DNA of 64,000 nt from Allobosea sp. Root381 (GTDB taxonomy: Bacteria > Pseudomonadota > Alphaproteobacteria > Rhizobiales > Beijerinckiaceae). The stretch lies in NCBI RefSeq assembly GCF_001429395.1, contig NZ_LMJT01000010.1, positions 42,045-106,044 of the forward strand, given 5' to 3'. A program made the translations under genes and the position numbers. A model generated the notes under the pieces. That model did not search any database, was not told the DNA's origin, and was given only the letters and a program-made list of their open reading frames with translations. The stretch's first letter is position 1; every line of letters begins with the position of its first letter. Below, piece by piece: positions 7,457 to 18,324 of this stretch.

Positions 7457-10356
7457 CTCTGGCGCTCCTCCTCGAGGCGGGCCGCCACACGCAGGCGGCG
7501 GATGGATTGGTGGGCGATGGCGATCAGCATCAGCACCGTGGCGCCGACCACGAGGCTGAACACGCCGAGATCGAACAGGGCGGCGCTCGCCATCGGTACC
7601 TTCCCGACGAACGGCACCTCCACATATCGGAAATAGGAGGTGAGGAAGGGGTCTCCCAGCAGGATCGAGGCCGTTCCGGTGAAGGCCGCCAGCAGCAGAC
7701 CGCCGCCGATCCAGGCCACCGGAAGGATGCGGAGCCTGTCCTCGACCCAAACCGTGCCCCCGGCCATGTACTGCAGGATGAACCCTGCCGCCATCGCGAC
7801 GCCGGCCGCGAAACCGCCGCCCGGCGCGTCGTGGCCGCGCAGGAAGAGATAGGCGGCCAGCACGATGACGACTGGGAACATCCACTGCATGATCACGGAC
7901 GGCACGTAGAGATACTCGGCCTTGGTCGCTCCGGCCTCCACCTCGGGCTCGGCTTCCTCGGTGGACCGCTGGACGCGCTGCTGCTCGGGCCGCTCGATGC
8001 TGTCGGGGGCCGGGCGGAAACGCCGCAGCAGCGCGAAGACGGTCAGCGCCACGATGCCAAGCACCGTGATCTCGCCCAGCGTGTCGAAGCCGCGGAAATC
8101 GACGAGAATGACGTTGACGACGTTGCGGCCGCCGCCTTCGGCATAGGCCTTTTCGACGAAGAAGTTCGCGATCGTCTCCGGCGGCGCGCGCGTCATCACG
8201 GCATAGGAGATCGCCGTCATGCCGAGCCCCGCGACGATGGCGATGGCGAGGTCGCGGAAGCGGCGCAGCCGCGGCATCCACCCCCCCGGTTCCGCGACGT
8301 CCTGCGAGCGCTTGGGCAGCCAGCGCAGGCCGAGCAGGATCAGCACCGTGGTGACGATCTCGACGACGAGCTGGGTCGCCGCGAGGTCCGGCGCCGACAG
8401 CCAGACGAAGGTCACGCAGGTGACGAGCCCCGTCGCGCCGAGCAGGGCGAGCGCCGCGAGGCGGTGGAACTTGGCCTGATAGGCGGCCGCGACCGCGCAG
8501 ATCATCCCGACCGACCAGAGCCCGGTGAAGGCGAAATCCGTCGCGCCATTGCCGAAGGTGCCGAAGGTGAGGCCCGAGGCGAGCAGCGGCACCGTCCCTG
8601 CGGCGACCGCGGCTGCGATCACCAGGCGCATCTGCGGCTGGAGACGCCTCGTGCCGAAGACGTCCTCGATGAGATGCGCCCAGCGCCAGGAGATCGCGAC
8701 CATGACCCGCTCGAAGATGCGCTGTCCCTGGATCCGGCCAAGAAGCAGAGGACGCTCCGAACGTGCGAGATAAGCGCCGGCGCAGAGATAGAGCAGAGCG
8801 CCGCCGGCGAGCGCGACCACGCTCATCGCCAGCGGCAGGTTGAAGCCGTGCCAGATCGCCAGGCTGTATTGCGGCGTTGCATCGCCCAGCACGGACGCGA
8901 CGGCTACGTGAAGGAACGGGCCGATGGTCAGGGCGGGAATGATCCCGATGACGAGGCACGCGATGACCAGAAACATCACCGGAAACCGCATCCAGAACGG
9001 CGGCTCGTGCGGCTCGCGGGGGAGATCCTGGGGAGGCGCTCCCAGGAAGATCGAATGGATCAGCCGCAGCGAATAGGTGACGGCGAGCGCGCTGCCGAGC
9101 ACGGCCGCGTAGGGGGCGGCCGTGTCCAGCCAGGAATCGGCGTGCGTCTCCACGGCTTCCGCGAAGAACATCTCCTTCGAGAGGAAGCCGTTCAGCAGCG
9201 GCACGCCCGCCATCGCGGCGCTCGCCACCATCGCCAGCGTTGCCGTGATCGGCATGTAGCGGAACAGGCCCGAGAGCTTGCGCAGGTCGCGCGTGCCGGT
9301 CTCGTGGTCGATGATGCCGGCCGCCATGAACAACGATGCCTTGAAGGTCGCATGGTTTAGCATGTGGAAAATCGCCGCCACCGCAGCGAGCGGGCTGCCG
9401 AGGCTGAGCAGCAGCGTGATCAGGCCGAGATGGCTGATCGTGGAGTAGGCGAGGAGCCCCTTCAGGTCGTGCTGGAACATGGCGAGATAGGCGCCGAGCA
9501 CGAACGACGCCATGCCCGCGATGCCCAGGATCATGAACCATTCTGGCGTGCCGGAGAGCACCGGCCAGAGCCGCGCCATCAGGAACACGCCGGCCTTCAC
9601 CATCGTGGCCGAATGCAGGAAGGCCGAGACCGGCGTGGGGGCCGCCATGGCGTTGGGCAGCCAGAAATGGAAGGGAAATTGCGCGCTCTTGGTGAGCGTG
9701 CCGAGGAGGATCAGTACGAGCGCCGGGACGTACAGCTCATGCGAGCGGATGAGGTTGCCCGACCGGAGGACGGCGTCGAGGTCGTAGCTTCCGACGATAT
9801 GGCCGAGGATCAGCACGCCGCCGAGCAGGGCGAGGCCTCCCATGCCGGTGATCGTCATGGCCATGCGAGCGCCGTCGCGCGCCGCCTGGGTGTGGTGCCA
9901 GTAGCCGATCAGCAGGAAGGAGAAGATGCTGGTCAGTTCCCAGAACACGACCAGGAGGATCAGGTTGCCCGAGAGCACCACCCCCAGCATCGACCCGGTG
10001 AACGCCAGGAAGAACATGTAGAACCGGCGGACCGGATCCTCGGCCGAGATGTAGTACCTGGCATAGATGACGACCAGGAGCCCGACGCCACTGACGAGCA
10101 GCGCGAAGATCCACGCAAACCCGTCCATCCTCAGGGTGAAGTTCAGCCCGAGAGACGGAAGCCATTCGGCCTGGAGCCGGACCGCGTCCGTGGTGCTCAC
10201 CGACGGATAGAGCGAGACGGCCAGGATCAGGCAGGCCAGCATGGTGAGCCCGGTGATCCAGGTTGCCGGCTCGCGCGAGCCGCCCGGGGACAAGACCACG
10301 GCCAGGCTGCCGATGAACGGCAATGCGAGGATCAGCAGTAGCAGGAAGGGCTCCAT
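7447..10356 (-). CDS. mnhA: Na+/H+ antiporter fused subunit A/B
   Basis: A 969-residue protein. Residues 1 to about 770 are subunit A: a NuoL-like proton-channel region with LVVFWELTSIFSFLLIGYW, SAQFPFHFWLPNAM and LHSATMVKAGVFLMAR, followed by the MnhA-specific C-terminal helices. The last about 180 residues match subunit B (GHDAPGGGFAAGVAMAAGF). An A-B fusion is common in proteobacterial Mrp systems and explains the lack of a separate mnhB. AAGGAG stands 5 bases before the ATG at 10356, which is why this start is preferred to an in-frame one 24 bases upstream. First gene of the operon mnhAB-C-D-E-F-G, expected to serve pH and sodium homeostasis. Confidence 0.95.
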   Translation of the reverse strand: MEPFLLLLILALPFIGSLAVVLSPGGSREPATWITGLTMLACLILAVSLYPSVSTTDAVRLQAEWLPSLGLNFTLRMDGFAWIFALLVSGVGLLVVIYARYYISAEDPVRRFYMFFLAFTGSMLGVVLSGNLILLVVFWELTSIFSFLLIGYWHHTQAARDGARMAMTITGMGGLALLGGVLILGHIVGSYDLDAVLRSGNLIRSHELYVPALVLILLGTLTKSAQFPFHFWLPNAMAAPTPVSAFLHSATMVKAGVFLMARLWPVLSGTPEWFMILGIAGMASFVLGAYLAMFQHDLKGLLAYSTISHLGLITLLLSLGSPLAAVAAIFHMLNHATFKASLFMAAGIIDHETGTRDLRKLSGLFRYMPITATLAMVASAAMAGVPLLNGFLSKEMFFAEAVETHADSWLDTAAPYAAVLGSALAVTYSLRLIHSIFLGAPPQDLPREPHEPPFWMRFPVMFLVIACLVIGIIPALTIGPFLHVAVASVLGDATPQYSLAIWHGFNLPLAMSVVALAGGALLYLCAGAYLARSERPLLLGRIQGQRIFERVMVAISWRWAHLIEDVFGTRRLQPQMRLVIAAAVAAGTVPLLASGLTFGTFGNGATDFAFTGLWSVGMICAVAAAYQAKFHRLAALALLGATGLVTCVTFVWLSAPDLAATQLVVEIVTTVLILLGLRWLPKRSQDVAEPGGWMPRLRRFRDLAIAIVAGLGMTAISYAVMTRAPPETIANFFVEKAYAEGGGRNVVNVILVDFRGFDTLGEITVLGIVALTVFALLRRFRPAPDSIERPEQQRVQRSTEEAEPEVEAGATKAEYLYVPSVIMQWMFPVVIVLAAYLFLRGHDAPGGGFAAGVAMAAGFILQYMAGGTVWVEDRLRILPVAWIGGGLLLAAFTGTASILLGDPFLTSYFRYVEVPFVGKVPMASAALFDLGVFSLVVGATVLMLIAIAHQSIRRLRVAARLEEERQRWN

Positions 10357-10623
10357 CGTTCTCCTTCGCCTGGGCGGCACTGTCCGTTCTTAGGCCATGC
10401 AATGCGATCCGCACAACGCCGAGTGGACGGTGAAAACCAGAGATTGCGCGATTTCGCGCGTCGCCGGCGGGCCGACCGCCTCAGCTTCGACCCATGGCAC
10501 GCGCAGATGTCAGTTCCGCTTGCGCGTAACCGACCGCCGGTTAACAGCCCGCGTAACAAAATTCCACGAGGCGTGGCGACGCATGTGCCGCCCGGCGGCG
10601 CCGAGCTGGCCGGGGCGGACCCG

Positions 10624-11691
10624 TCAGGACGATTGCTGGCCGAGCCCCAGCATCCGCCGGGCCAACCCCGGGTCGCCGCCGCCGGCGAAATCGTCGAAGG
10701 CGGTCTCGGTGACGCGGATGATGTGGTCCGCGATGAAGCGCGCGCCCTCGCGGGCGCCGTCTTCCGGAGCCTTAAGCGCGCATTCCCATTCGAGCACGGC
10801 CCAACGGTCGTAGCCGTACTGCGCGAGCTTCGAGAAGATCGCCTTGAAATCGACCCGCCCGTCGCCGAGCGAGCGGAAACGCCCGGCCCGCTCGACCCAG
10901 GAAGCGAAGCCCGAATAGACGCCCTGCCGGCCGTTCGGCCGGAACTCGGCATCCTTCACATGGAAGGCGCTGATCCGTTCGTGATAGATGTCGATGAAGG
11001 CGAGATAGTCGAGCTGCTGCAGCAGGAAATGCGAGGGATCGTAGTTGATCCGGCAGCGCTTATGGCCACCCAGCCTGTCGAGGAAGAGCTCGAAGGTCGC
11101 GCCGTCGAACACGTCTTCGCCGGGATGAATCTCGAAGCCGACATCGACGCCATGCTCCTCATAGACGTCGAGGATCGGCCGCCAGCGTCTGGCCAGCTCG
11201 GTGAAGGCCTCGTCGACCAGCCCGGCCGGCCGCTGCGGCCAGGGATAGAGGAAGGGCCAGGCCAGCGCGCCGGTGAAGCTGACCGAGCCGTCGAGCCCGA
11301 GCCGGCGCGAGGCTTTCGCCGCTAGTTTCATCTGTGCCACCGCCCATTCCTGCCGCTCGGCCGGCTTGCCGCGCAGCTGCTCCGGCGCAAAAACGTCGAA
11401 GGCCGCGTCGTAGGCTGGATGCACCGCGACGAGCTGGCCCTGGATATGGGTCGAGAGCTCGGTGATGACGACGCCGTTCTCGTCCGCGATGCCGGCGATC
11501 TCGTCGCAGTAATCCTGCGAGGCTGCCGCCTTCTCGAGATCGAACAGGCGCCCGTCATTCGAGGGCAGCTGCACGCCGCGATAGCCGAGCTCCGCCGCCC
11601 AGCGGGTGATGGCCGGCCAGCTGTCGAACGGCGCCTTGTCTCCCGCAAACTGCGCGAGAAAGATCGCGGGGCCCTGCATCGTCTTCGGCAT
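10624..11691 (-). CDS. Sugar phosphate isomerase/epimerase family (xylose-isomerase-like TIM barrel)
   Basis: A 355-residue protein with the AP-endonuclease-2/xylose-isomerase-like barrel: LGYRGVQLPSND, a metal-ligand Glu in GVDVGFEIHPGED, NYDPSHFLLQQLDY, ISAFHVKDAEF and a final Glu in WAVLEWECAL. These are the usual divalent-metal Glu/Asp/His positions. Enzymes of this family isomerise or epimerise sugars or inositols. GGAGG lies 5 bases before the ATG at 11691. It is divergent from the ROK-ABC-dehydrogenase set, so it probably shares the regulation and the pathway. The substrate is unknown. Confidence 0.82.
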   Translation of the reverse strand: MPKTMQGPAIFLAQFAGDKAPFDSWPAITRWAAELGYRGVQLPSNDGRLFDLEKAAASQDYCDEIAGIADENGVVITELSTHIQGQLVAVHPAYDAAFDVFAPEQLRGKPAERQEWAVAQMKLAAKASRRLGLDGSVSFTGALAWPFLYPWPQRPAGLVDEAFTELARRWRPILDVYEEHGVDVGFEIHPGEDVFDGATFELFLDRLGGHKRCRINYDPSHFLLQQLDYLAFIDIYHERISAFHVKDAEFRPNGRQGVYSGFASWVERAGRFRSLGDGRVDFKAIFSKLAQYGYDRWAVLEWECALKAPEDGAREGARFIADHIIRVTETAFDDFAGGGDPGLARRMLGLGQQSS

Positions 11692-11912
11692 CTCGTCCTC
11701 CGGTTGGCCGGACGATGCCGCGATCGCCCCTGCTCGGTCCAGACCATGGCACTGCAATTTTGCTCAACATCTTCCGCTATTCTTCAGCCTGAATTAAGCC
11801 GAAGTTCGGTCTTGAGCGGGTCGATGCCTCGCGGCAAGCTCCGGGCTAACGACCGCGACAAGGTCGAACGAGGAAACACAGGAGGCCCGTTATCGCTCTG
11901 CCCTGGCACGCC

Positions 11913-13090
11913 TTGAGTCCCGATGAGCTCGCGCTGCTGGAAGCGGCGTTCTGGGCCGGCGGGGTGGCGCGCCATTCGCTTGCGGATACCTTGCAGTTTT
12001 CCCGCAGCAAGACCAATGCGCTCGCCGCCGGACTGCTCGATCAGGGCCTGCTCGACGAGGCCGGCGTGCAGCATTCCACCGGCGGCCGCCGCCCGGAAAC
12101 CCTGCGCGTTCATGGCCGGATCGGCGTGCTGATCGGCGTCGATATCGGCGCGACCAGCCTCGACATCGCGCTGCTGCAGCCGGATCTGAGCGTGATCGCG
12201 CGCCATTCGCAGGAGGCCGACGTCCAGGCCGGGCCGGGGCCGATCATGGCGCGCCTGCGCGCGCTGTTGCCCGCCATGCTGGCGCAGAACGGCATCGCTC
12301 GCGAGAGCGTCCTGGCGGTCGGCATCGGCGTGCCCGGCCCGGTGAATTTCACGGCAGGCCAGCTCGTCAATCCGCCGCTGATGCCGGGCTGGGACAGTTA
12401 CGCCATCCGCGACGACCTGCGCGAGATCCTCGACGCCCCGGTCTTCGTCGACAACGACGTGAACCTGATGGCGCTCGGCGTGCTCTGGCGCCAGCGCCGC
12501 CAGATCGAAAACTTCCTTGTCATCAAGGTCGGCACCGGCATCGGCTGCGGCATCGTCTGCCATGGCGAGCTCTATCGCGGCGCCAGCGGGTCGGCCGGTG
12601 ATATCGGCCATATCTGCGTCGACCCGGAGGGCCCGCTCTGCCGCTGCGGCAATCGCGGCTGCGTCGAAGCGATGGCGGCCGCTCCCGCGATCGTCGCCAT
12701 GGGCGTCGAGGCAGCCGGGTCGGGCCGCAGCGAGGTTCTCTCCCGCAAGCTCGCCGAGCAGGGCGCGCTGCATGCGGGCGACATCGGTGCGGCCTGCCGC
12801 GACGGCGATGCCGAGGCCGACGCGATCGTGCGCCGCTCGGGCCGGCTGATCGGCCAGGTGCTGGCGGCGCTGGTGAATTTCTACAACCCCTCGCATGTCT
12901 TCATCGGCGGCGGCGTCGCCGCGATCGGCCCGATGTTCCTCGCCGCCATCCGCCAGAGCGTGAACCAGCGCTCGCTTGCGCTCTCGACACGCCATCTCGA
13001 GATCACCTCCGCGCCGCTCGGCCCGGAGACGGGGCTGATCGGCGCCGGTGTGCTGGCGATGCGCGAGGCGCTGCGTACGGGGAGCCCGGC

Positions 13091-13094
<4 letters not shown>
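11913..13094 (+). CDS. ROK family transcriptional regulator/sugar kinase
   Basis: About 393 residues. The N-terminal 60 form a helix-turn-helix (RHSLADTLQFSRSKTNALAAGL). A ROK domain follows with VGIGVPGPVN, DNDVNLMALG, GTGIGCGIV and the zinc motif CRCGNRGCVEA. The DNA-binding domain makes a repressor of the adjacent sugar genes most likely, with the sugar as effector. The start is uncertain. TTG at 11913 is the only conventional start codon in frame after the stop at 11847, but the only strong ribosome site (AGGAGG, 11880-11885) is 6 bases before an in-frame ATC at 11892. The stop overlaps the next gene by 4 bases. Confidence 0.87.
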
Positions 13095-14603
<1,509 letters not shown>

Positions 14604-14617
<14 letters not shown>

Positions 14618-15623
14618 GACCGCAGCGGCGCAAGCCGCCGACGCGCGCCGCGCCGAGGCCGGCCCCTCCTTCGCGGACCGGCTCGCCAGCTTCGGCCCGG
14701 TGATCGGCCTCGTGCTGCTCTGTGCTGCAGGCGCCGGGCTGAACAGCGATTTCGCGACGATGGACAATGCGCTGAACGTGCTCACCCGCACGGCGTTCAT
14801 CGGCATCATCGCGGTCGGGATGTGCTTCGTCATCATCCTCGGCGGCATCGACCTCTCGGTCGGCTCGATGGCGGCCCTGATAGCCGGCTGCGTGATCATG
14901 TTCATCAACTGGGCGGCCGGCGCGGTGGGCTCGCCGCTGCTGGCGGTCATGCTCGGGGCCGGGCTCGCGATCCTGCTCGGCGGCGCCTTCGGCCTGATCC
15001 ATGGCGTGCTGATCGCGAAGGGGCGGATCGAGCCCTTCATCGTCACGCTCGGCACGCTTGGCATCTACCGGGCGTACCTGACCTATTTCGCCGATGGCGG
15101 CGCGCTGACGCTGGAGAACAACCTCGCCGATCTCTATGCACCCGCCTATTACGGCAGCCTGCTCGGCGTGCCCGTGCCGGTGATCGCCTTCCTCGTCGTG
15201 GCCCTGATCGGTGCCGCGATCCTCAACAAGACGGCCTTCGGCCGGCATGTCCAGGCTATCGGTTCCAACGAGATGGTGGCGCGCTACGCGGCGGTTGACG
15301 TCGAGCGGGTCAAGATCCTGACCTATATGCTGCTCGGCATCTGCGTCGGCATCGCCACGCTGTTCTACGTGCCGCGGCTGGGCTCGGCCTCGCCGACGAC
15401 CGGCCTGCTCTGGGAGCTGGAGGCCATTGCCGCGGTCATCGTCGGCGGCGCCGCGCTCAAGGGCGGCCAGGGCAGCATCATCGGCACCGTTGTCGGCGCG
15501 ATCCTGCTCTCGGTCATCAGCAACATCCTCAACCTGACGAGCCTGATCAGCGTTTACCTCAACGCCGCCGTGCAGGGCTTCGTCATCATCACCGTCGCGT
15601 TTTTGCAGAAGGGCCGCCGCTGA
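14604..15623 (+). CDS. Sugar ABC transporter permease, RbsC type
   Basis: A 339-residue integral membrane protein with roughly ten helices of the BPD_transp_2 family. The conserved cytoplasmic segment [21 protein letters not shown], the block [16 protein letters not shown] and the glycine-rich [21 protein letters not shown] are typical of ribose-type permeases. It lies between the ATPase and the binding-protein gene and would form a homodimeric channel. Confidence 0.93.
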
Positions 15624-15650
15624 AAGCGGGGCTGTAAAGGGAGAGAAGCC

Positions 15651-16610
15651 ATGCTCAAGCAGACCAGACGCAGCCTCATGCTCGCCGCAGCGGGCCTCGC
15701 CTTCGCCGCAACCGGCGTCGCTGCCGAGCCGGTCAATCTCGGCGTCTCGATCCCGGCCGCGACGCACAGCTTCATGGGCGGCATCAACTACTGGGCGAAC
15801 CAGGCGAAAAAGGAGCTTGAGGCCGCCCACAAAGACCTCAAGATCACGATCCGCACCGCCGCCAACGCGACCGAGCAGGCCAACCAGCTGCAGGATCTCA
15901 GCACGGTCAACAAGATCAACGCGCTCGTGGTCTTCCCCTTCGAGTCGGCGGCGCTGACGCGGCCGGTCGCCAATGTGAAGGCCAAGGGCACCTATGTCAC
16001 CGTCGTCGACCGCGGCCTGACCGATACCGCGGCGCAGGATGCCTATGTCGCCGGCGACAACACCGCCTTCGGCAGGATTCCGGCCGAGTACATCGTCAAG
16101 ACGCTCGGCGGCAAGGGCAATGTCGTGGCGCTGCGTGGCATCCCGACGACGCTCGACAACGAACGCATGGATGCCTTCAACGCCGTGCTCAAGGCCAATC
16201 CGGACGTCAAGCTGCTTGACGCGAAATACGCCAACTGGAACCGCGACGACGCCTACAAGGTGACGCAGGATTTCCTGACCCGCTTCAAGGACATCGATGC
16301 GATCTGGGCGGCCGATGACGACATGGCCTTCGGCGCCATCCGCGCCATCGACCAGGCAAACCGCAAGGACATCAAGGTGATCTTCGGCGGCGCCGGCGCC
16401 AAGGACATGGTCAAGCTGATCATCGACGGCAAGGATCCGCGCATCCAGGCCAATGTCAGCTATTCGCCGAAATTCATCTACGACGCGATCAAGCTCACGG
16501 CCGAGGCCCGCCTGAAGGGCGAGAAGCTGCCGTCGACGACGATCATCCCCTCGGTGCTGATCGACAAGAGCAACGCCAAGGACTTCCACTTCCCCGACTC
16601 GCCGTTCTGA
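15651..16610 (+). CDS. Sugar ABC transporter periplasmic substrate-binding protein
   Basis: The 319-residue protein has a clear Sec signal peptide (two Arg, then [19 protein letters not shown], cleavage after AAA/GVAA-like residues). The mature part is a periplasmic-binding-protein type 1 fold of the ribose/galactose cluster: [50 protein letters not shown]. It should capture a monosaccharide or sugar acid and deliver it to the permease. The gene is 27 bases behind the permease, and a GGGAGAG ribosome site precedes its start. Confidence 0.93.
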   Translation: MLKQTRRSLMLAAAGLAFAATGVAAEPVNLGVSIPAATHSFMGGINYWANQAKKELEAAHKDLKITIRTAANATEQANQLQDLSTVNKINALVVFPFESAALTRPVANVKAKGTYVTVVDRGLTDTAAQDAYVAGDNTAFGRIPAEYIVKTLGGKGNVVALRGIPTTLDNERMDAFNAVLKANPDVKLLDAKYANWNRDDAYKVTQDFLTRFKDIDAIWAADDDMAFGAIRAIDQANRKDIKVIFGGAGAKDMVKLIIDGKDPRIQANVSYSPKFIYDAIKLTAEARLKGEKLPSTTIIPSVLIDKSNAKDFHFPDSPF

Positions 16611-16626
16611 ACCGGCGCTGACAAGC

Positions 16627-16723
16627 GCCCGTCATTGCGAACGGAGCGAAGCAATCCAGCGTCGTAGAGCGCTACGTCCCCCTGGATTGCTTCGTCGGCT
16701 CACGCCTCCTCGCAATGACGGGC
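16627..16723. repeat. large imperfect palindromic intergenic repeat
   Basis: The left arm starts GCCCGTCATTGCGA and ends GAAGCAATCCAG. The right arm is its reverse complement with a short insertion (CTGGATTGC ... TCGCAATGACGGGC). This 'GTCATTGCGAnCGnAGnGAAGCAATCC' type is widely scattered between genes in Hyphomicrobiales. It lies between the binding-protein gene and the dehydrogenase and could stop transcription or protect the upstream mRNA end. Confidence 0.85.
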
Positions 16724-16741
16724 ATCGACGCCTTCCCCGAC

Positions 16742-17926
16742 ATGGACCAGCCGATGACCGATGAAGCCCCGCAACGCCTGCGCTACGCCATGGTCGGTGG
16801 TGGACACGGTGCCTTCATCGGTGCGGTGCATCGCCATGCCATCGCGCTGGACGGCCTGGCCGAGCTGGCCGCCGGGGCGCTGTCCTCGACAGCCGAGAAG
16901 GCCCTCGCCTCGGGCCGCGCGCTCGGCCTCGCGGACGAGCATAATCATGGCAGCTGGCAGGCACTGCTCGACGCCGAGCTGAAGCGCGGGCCTGGCGAGC
17001 GCGTCGACGCCGTCGTGATCGTGACGCCGACCGACAGCCATTTTCCGATCGCCCAGGCCTTTGCGGAGGCGGGCTTCAGCGTCGTCTGCGACAAGCCGCT
17101 GGTTCATACCGGCCAGCAGGCGGACGCACTCGTCGCGACGGTGAAGGCGCAGGGCGGCGTCTTCGGCGTCACCTACAACTACACCGGCTACCCGATGGTG
17201 CGGCAGGCGCGCGAAATGGTGCGGTCCGGCGCGCTCGGCGCCATCCGCAAGGTCGTCGTCGAGTACAATCAGGGCTGGCTCGCCACCGCGCTGGAGACCA
17301 CCGGCAACAAGCAGGCCGGCTGGCGCACCGATCCGGCCCGCAGCGGCATCGCCGGCGCGCTCGGCGATATCGGTTCTCATGCCGAGAATCTGGTCTCGAG
17401 CGTGACGGGGCTGGAGATCGAGGAACTCGTCGCCGATCTCGGAGCGCTGGTGCCGGGCCGCGCGCTCGACGACGACGCCAGCATGCTGCTGCGCTTCACC
17501 GGGGGCGCGCGCGGCGTGCTCGTTGCCTCGCAGATCAATGCCGGCATGGAGAACGACCTGCGCCTGCGTATCGCGGGCGAACTCGGCACGCTGGAATGGC
17601 GGCAGGAGGAGCCCAACCGTCTCGTCCACCATCGTCGCGACGGTGCGGCCGAGATTCTGACCCGCGGCTCGCCCTGGCTCGGCGAGGCGGCGCGGCGCGC
17701 CGTGCGCCTGCCCTCCGGCCACCCGGAAGGCTTCATCGAAGCCTTCGCCAATGTCTATCGCGGCATCTTCGCCGATATCCGCGCCCGGCGCGCTGGCAGC
17801 ATGGCCGATCCCCTGGACGCCGATTACCCGCGCGTGACCGACGGAGCACGCGGCGTGCACTTCATCGAATGCGCCGTCGCATCCTCGGCGGCGCGACGCT
17901 GGACACGCTTCGAGCAGGCAAATTGA
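16742..17926 (+). CDS. Gfo/Idh/MocA family oxidoreductase
   Basis: About 394 residues. The N-terminal Rossmann fold has the dinucleotide loop [15 protein letters not shown], then VIVTPTDSH and the family catalytic-lysine motif as CDKPL (EKP in most members). The C-terminal domain has [12 protein letters not shown], with the His that normally takes part in catalysis. Such enzymes oxidise or reduce sugars and inositols with NAD(P). A more upstream ATG at 16715 lies inside the right arm of the palindromic repeat, so the starts at 16742 or 16754 are more believable. It probably belongs to the same sugar pathway as the transporter. Confidence 0.86.
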   Translation: MDQPMTDEAPQRLRYAMVGGGHGAFIGAVHRHAIALDGLAELAAGALSSTAEKALASGRALGLADEHNHGSWQALLDAELKRGPGERVDAVVIVTPTDSHFPIAQAFAEAGFSVVCDKPLVHTGQQADALVATVKAQGGVFGVTYNYTGYPMVRQAREMVRSGALGAIRKVVVEYNQGWLATALETTGNKQAGWRTDPARSGIAGALGDIGSHAENLVSSVTGLEIEELVADLGALVPGRALDDDASMLLRFTGGARGVLVASQINAGMENDLRLRIAGELGTLEWRQEEPNRLVHHRRDGAAEILTRGSPWLGEAARRAVRLPSGHPEGFIEAFANVYRGIFADIRARRAGSMADPLDADYPRVTDGARGVHFIECAVASSAARRWTRFEQAN

Positions 17927-17976
17927 ACCCGAGGCGCTTCCACCGCGACTAGTGGTGGAAGCCCGGAGGGAACCAC

Positions 17977-18171
17977 ATGTCATCGGCGCGTCCCCCTGAT
18001 CGGAAAACGGTCCGCGAACCGCCCGGGACGCACAGGGGCAGTGACAGCGCGATGTCGCCCGATGAATCCGGCGGCTCGAACCCCAGGCCGATTTCAGTGA
18101 TCGAAATCAGCCTGCTGGTGCTGGCGCTGGTTCTGCTCTGCGACGTCCTCAAGACCGCGACCGGGTGGTGA
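17977..18171 (+). CDS. small single-helix membrane protein, unknown
   Basis: A 64-residue open frame with GGAGGG exactly 6 bases before its ATG, a better ribosome site than most genes here. Residues 1-38 are polar (Pro, Arg, Ser). Residues about 40-60 form one hydrophobic helix (VIEISLLVLALVLLCDVL) with an embedded Cys-Asp. I recognise no family. It lies alone between the dehydrogenase and the FAD oxidase. The strong ribosome site and hydrophobic block argue for a real gene, but conservation is untested. Confidence 0.5.
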   Translation: MSSARPPDRKTVREPPGTHRGSDSAMSPDESGGSNPRPISVIEISLLVLALVLLCDVLKTATGW

Positions 18172-18324
18172 TGGGGGCTCGCTCGGCCACGCGGATACTC
18201 CGTAGATCGACTGATCGAAGCTCCCGGCTGTGTGACCTGCATCACTGATGGGGGGCATGAATGGGCGCATATTCCCGACAGCCGGGGGGCGAAAGCTCGA
18301 CGCAACCGTTCGGGAGGGTTCACC

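Noticed and set aside
7507..9360. 617-codon plus-strand frame opposite mnhA
   Set aside because: Shadow frame, rich in Arg/Asp/Gln/His, antisense to an unmistakable antiporter subunit.
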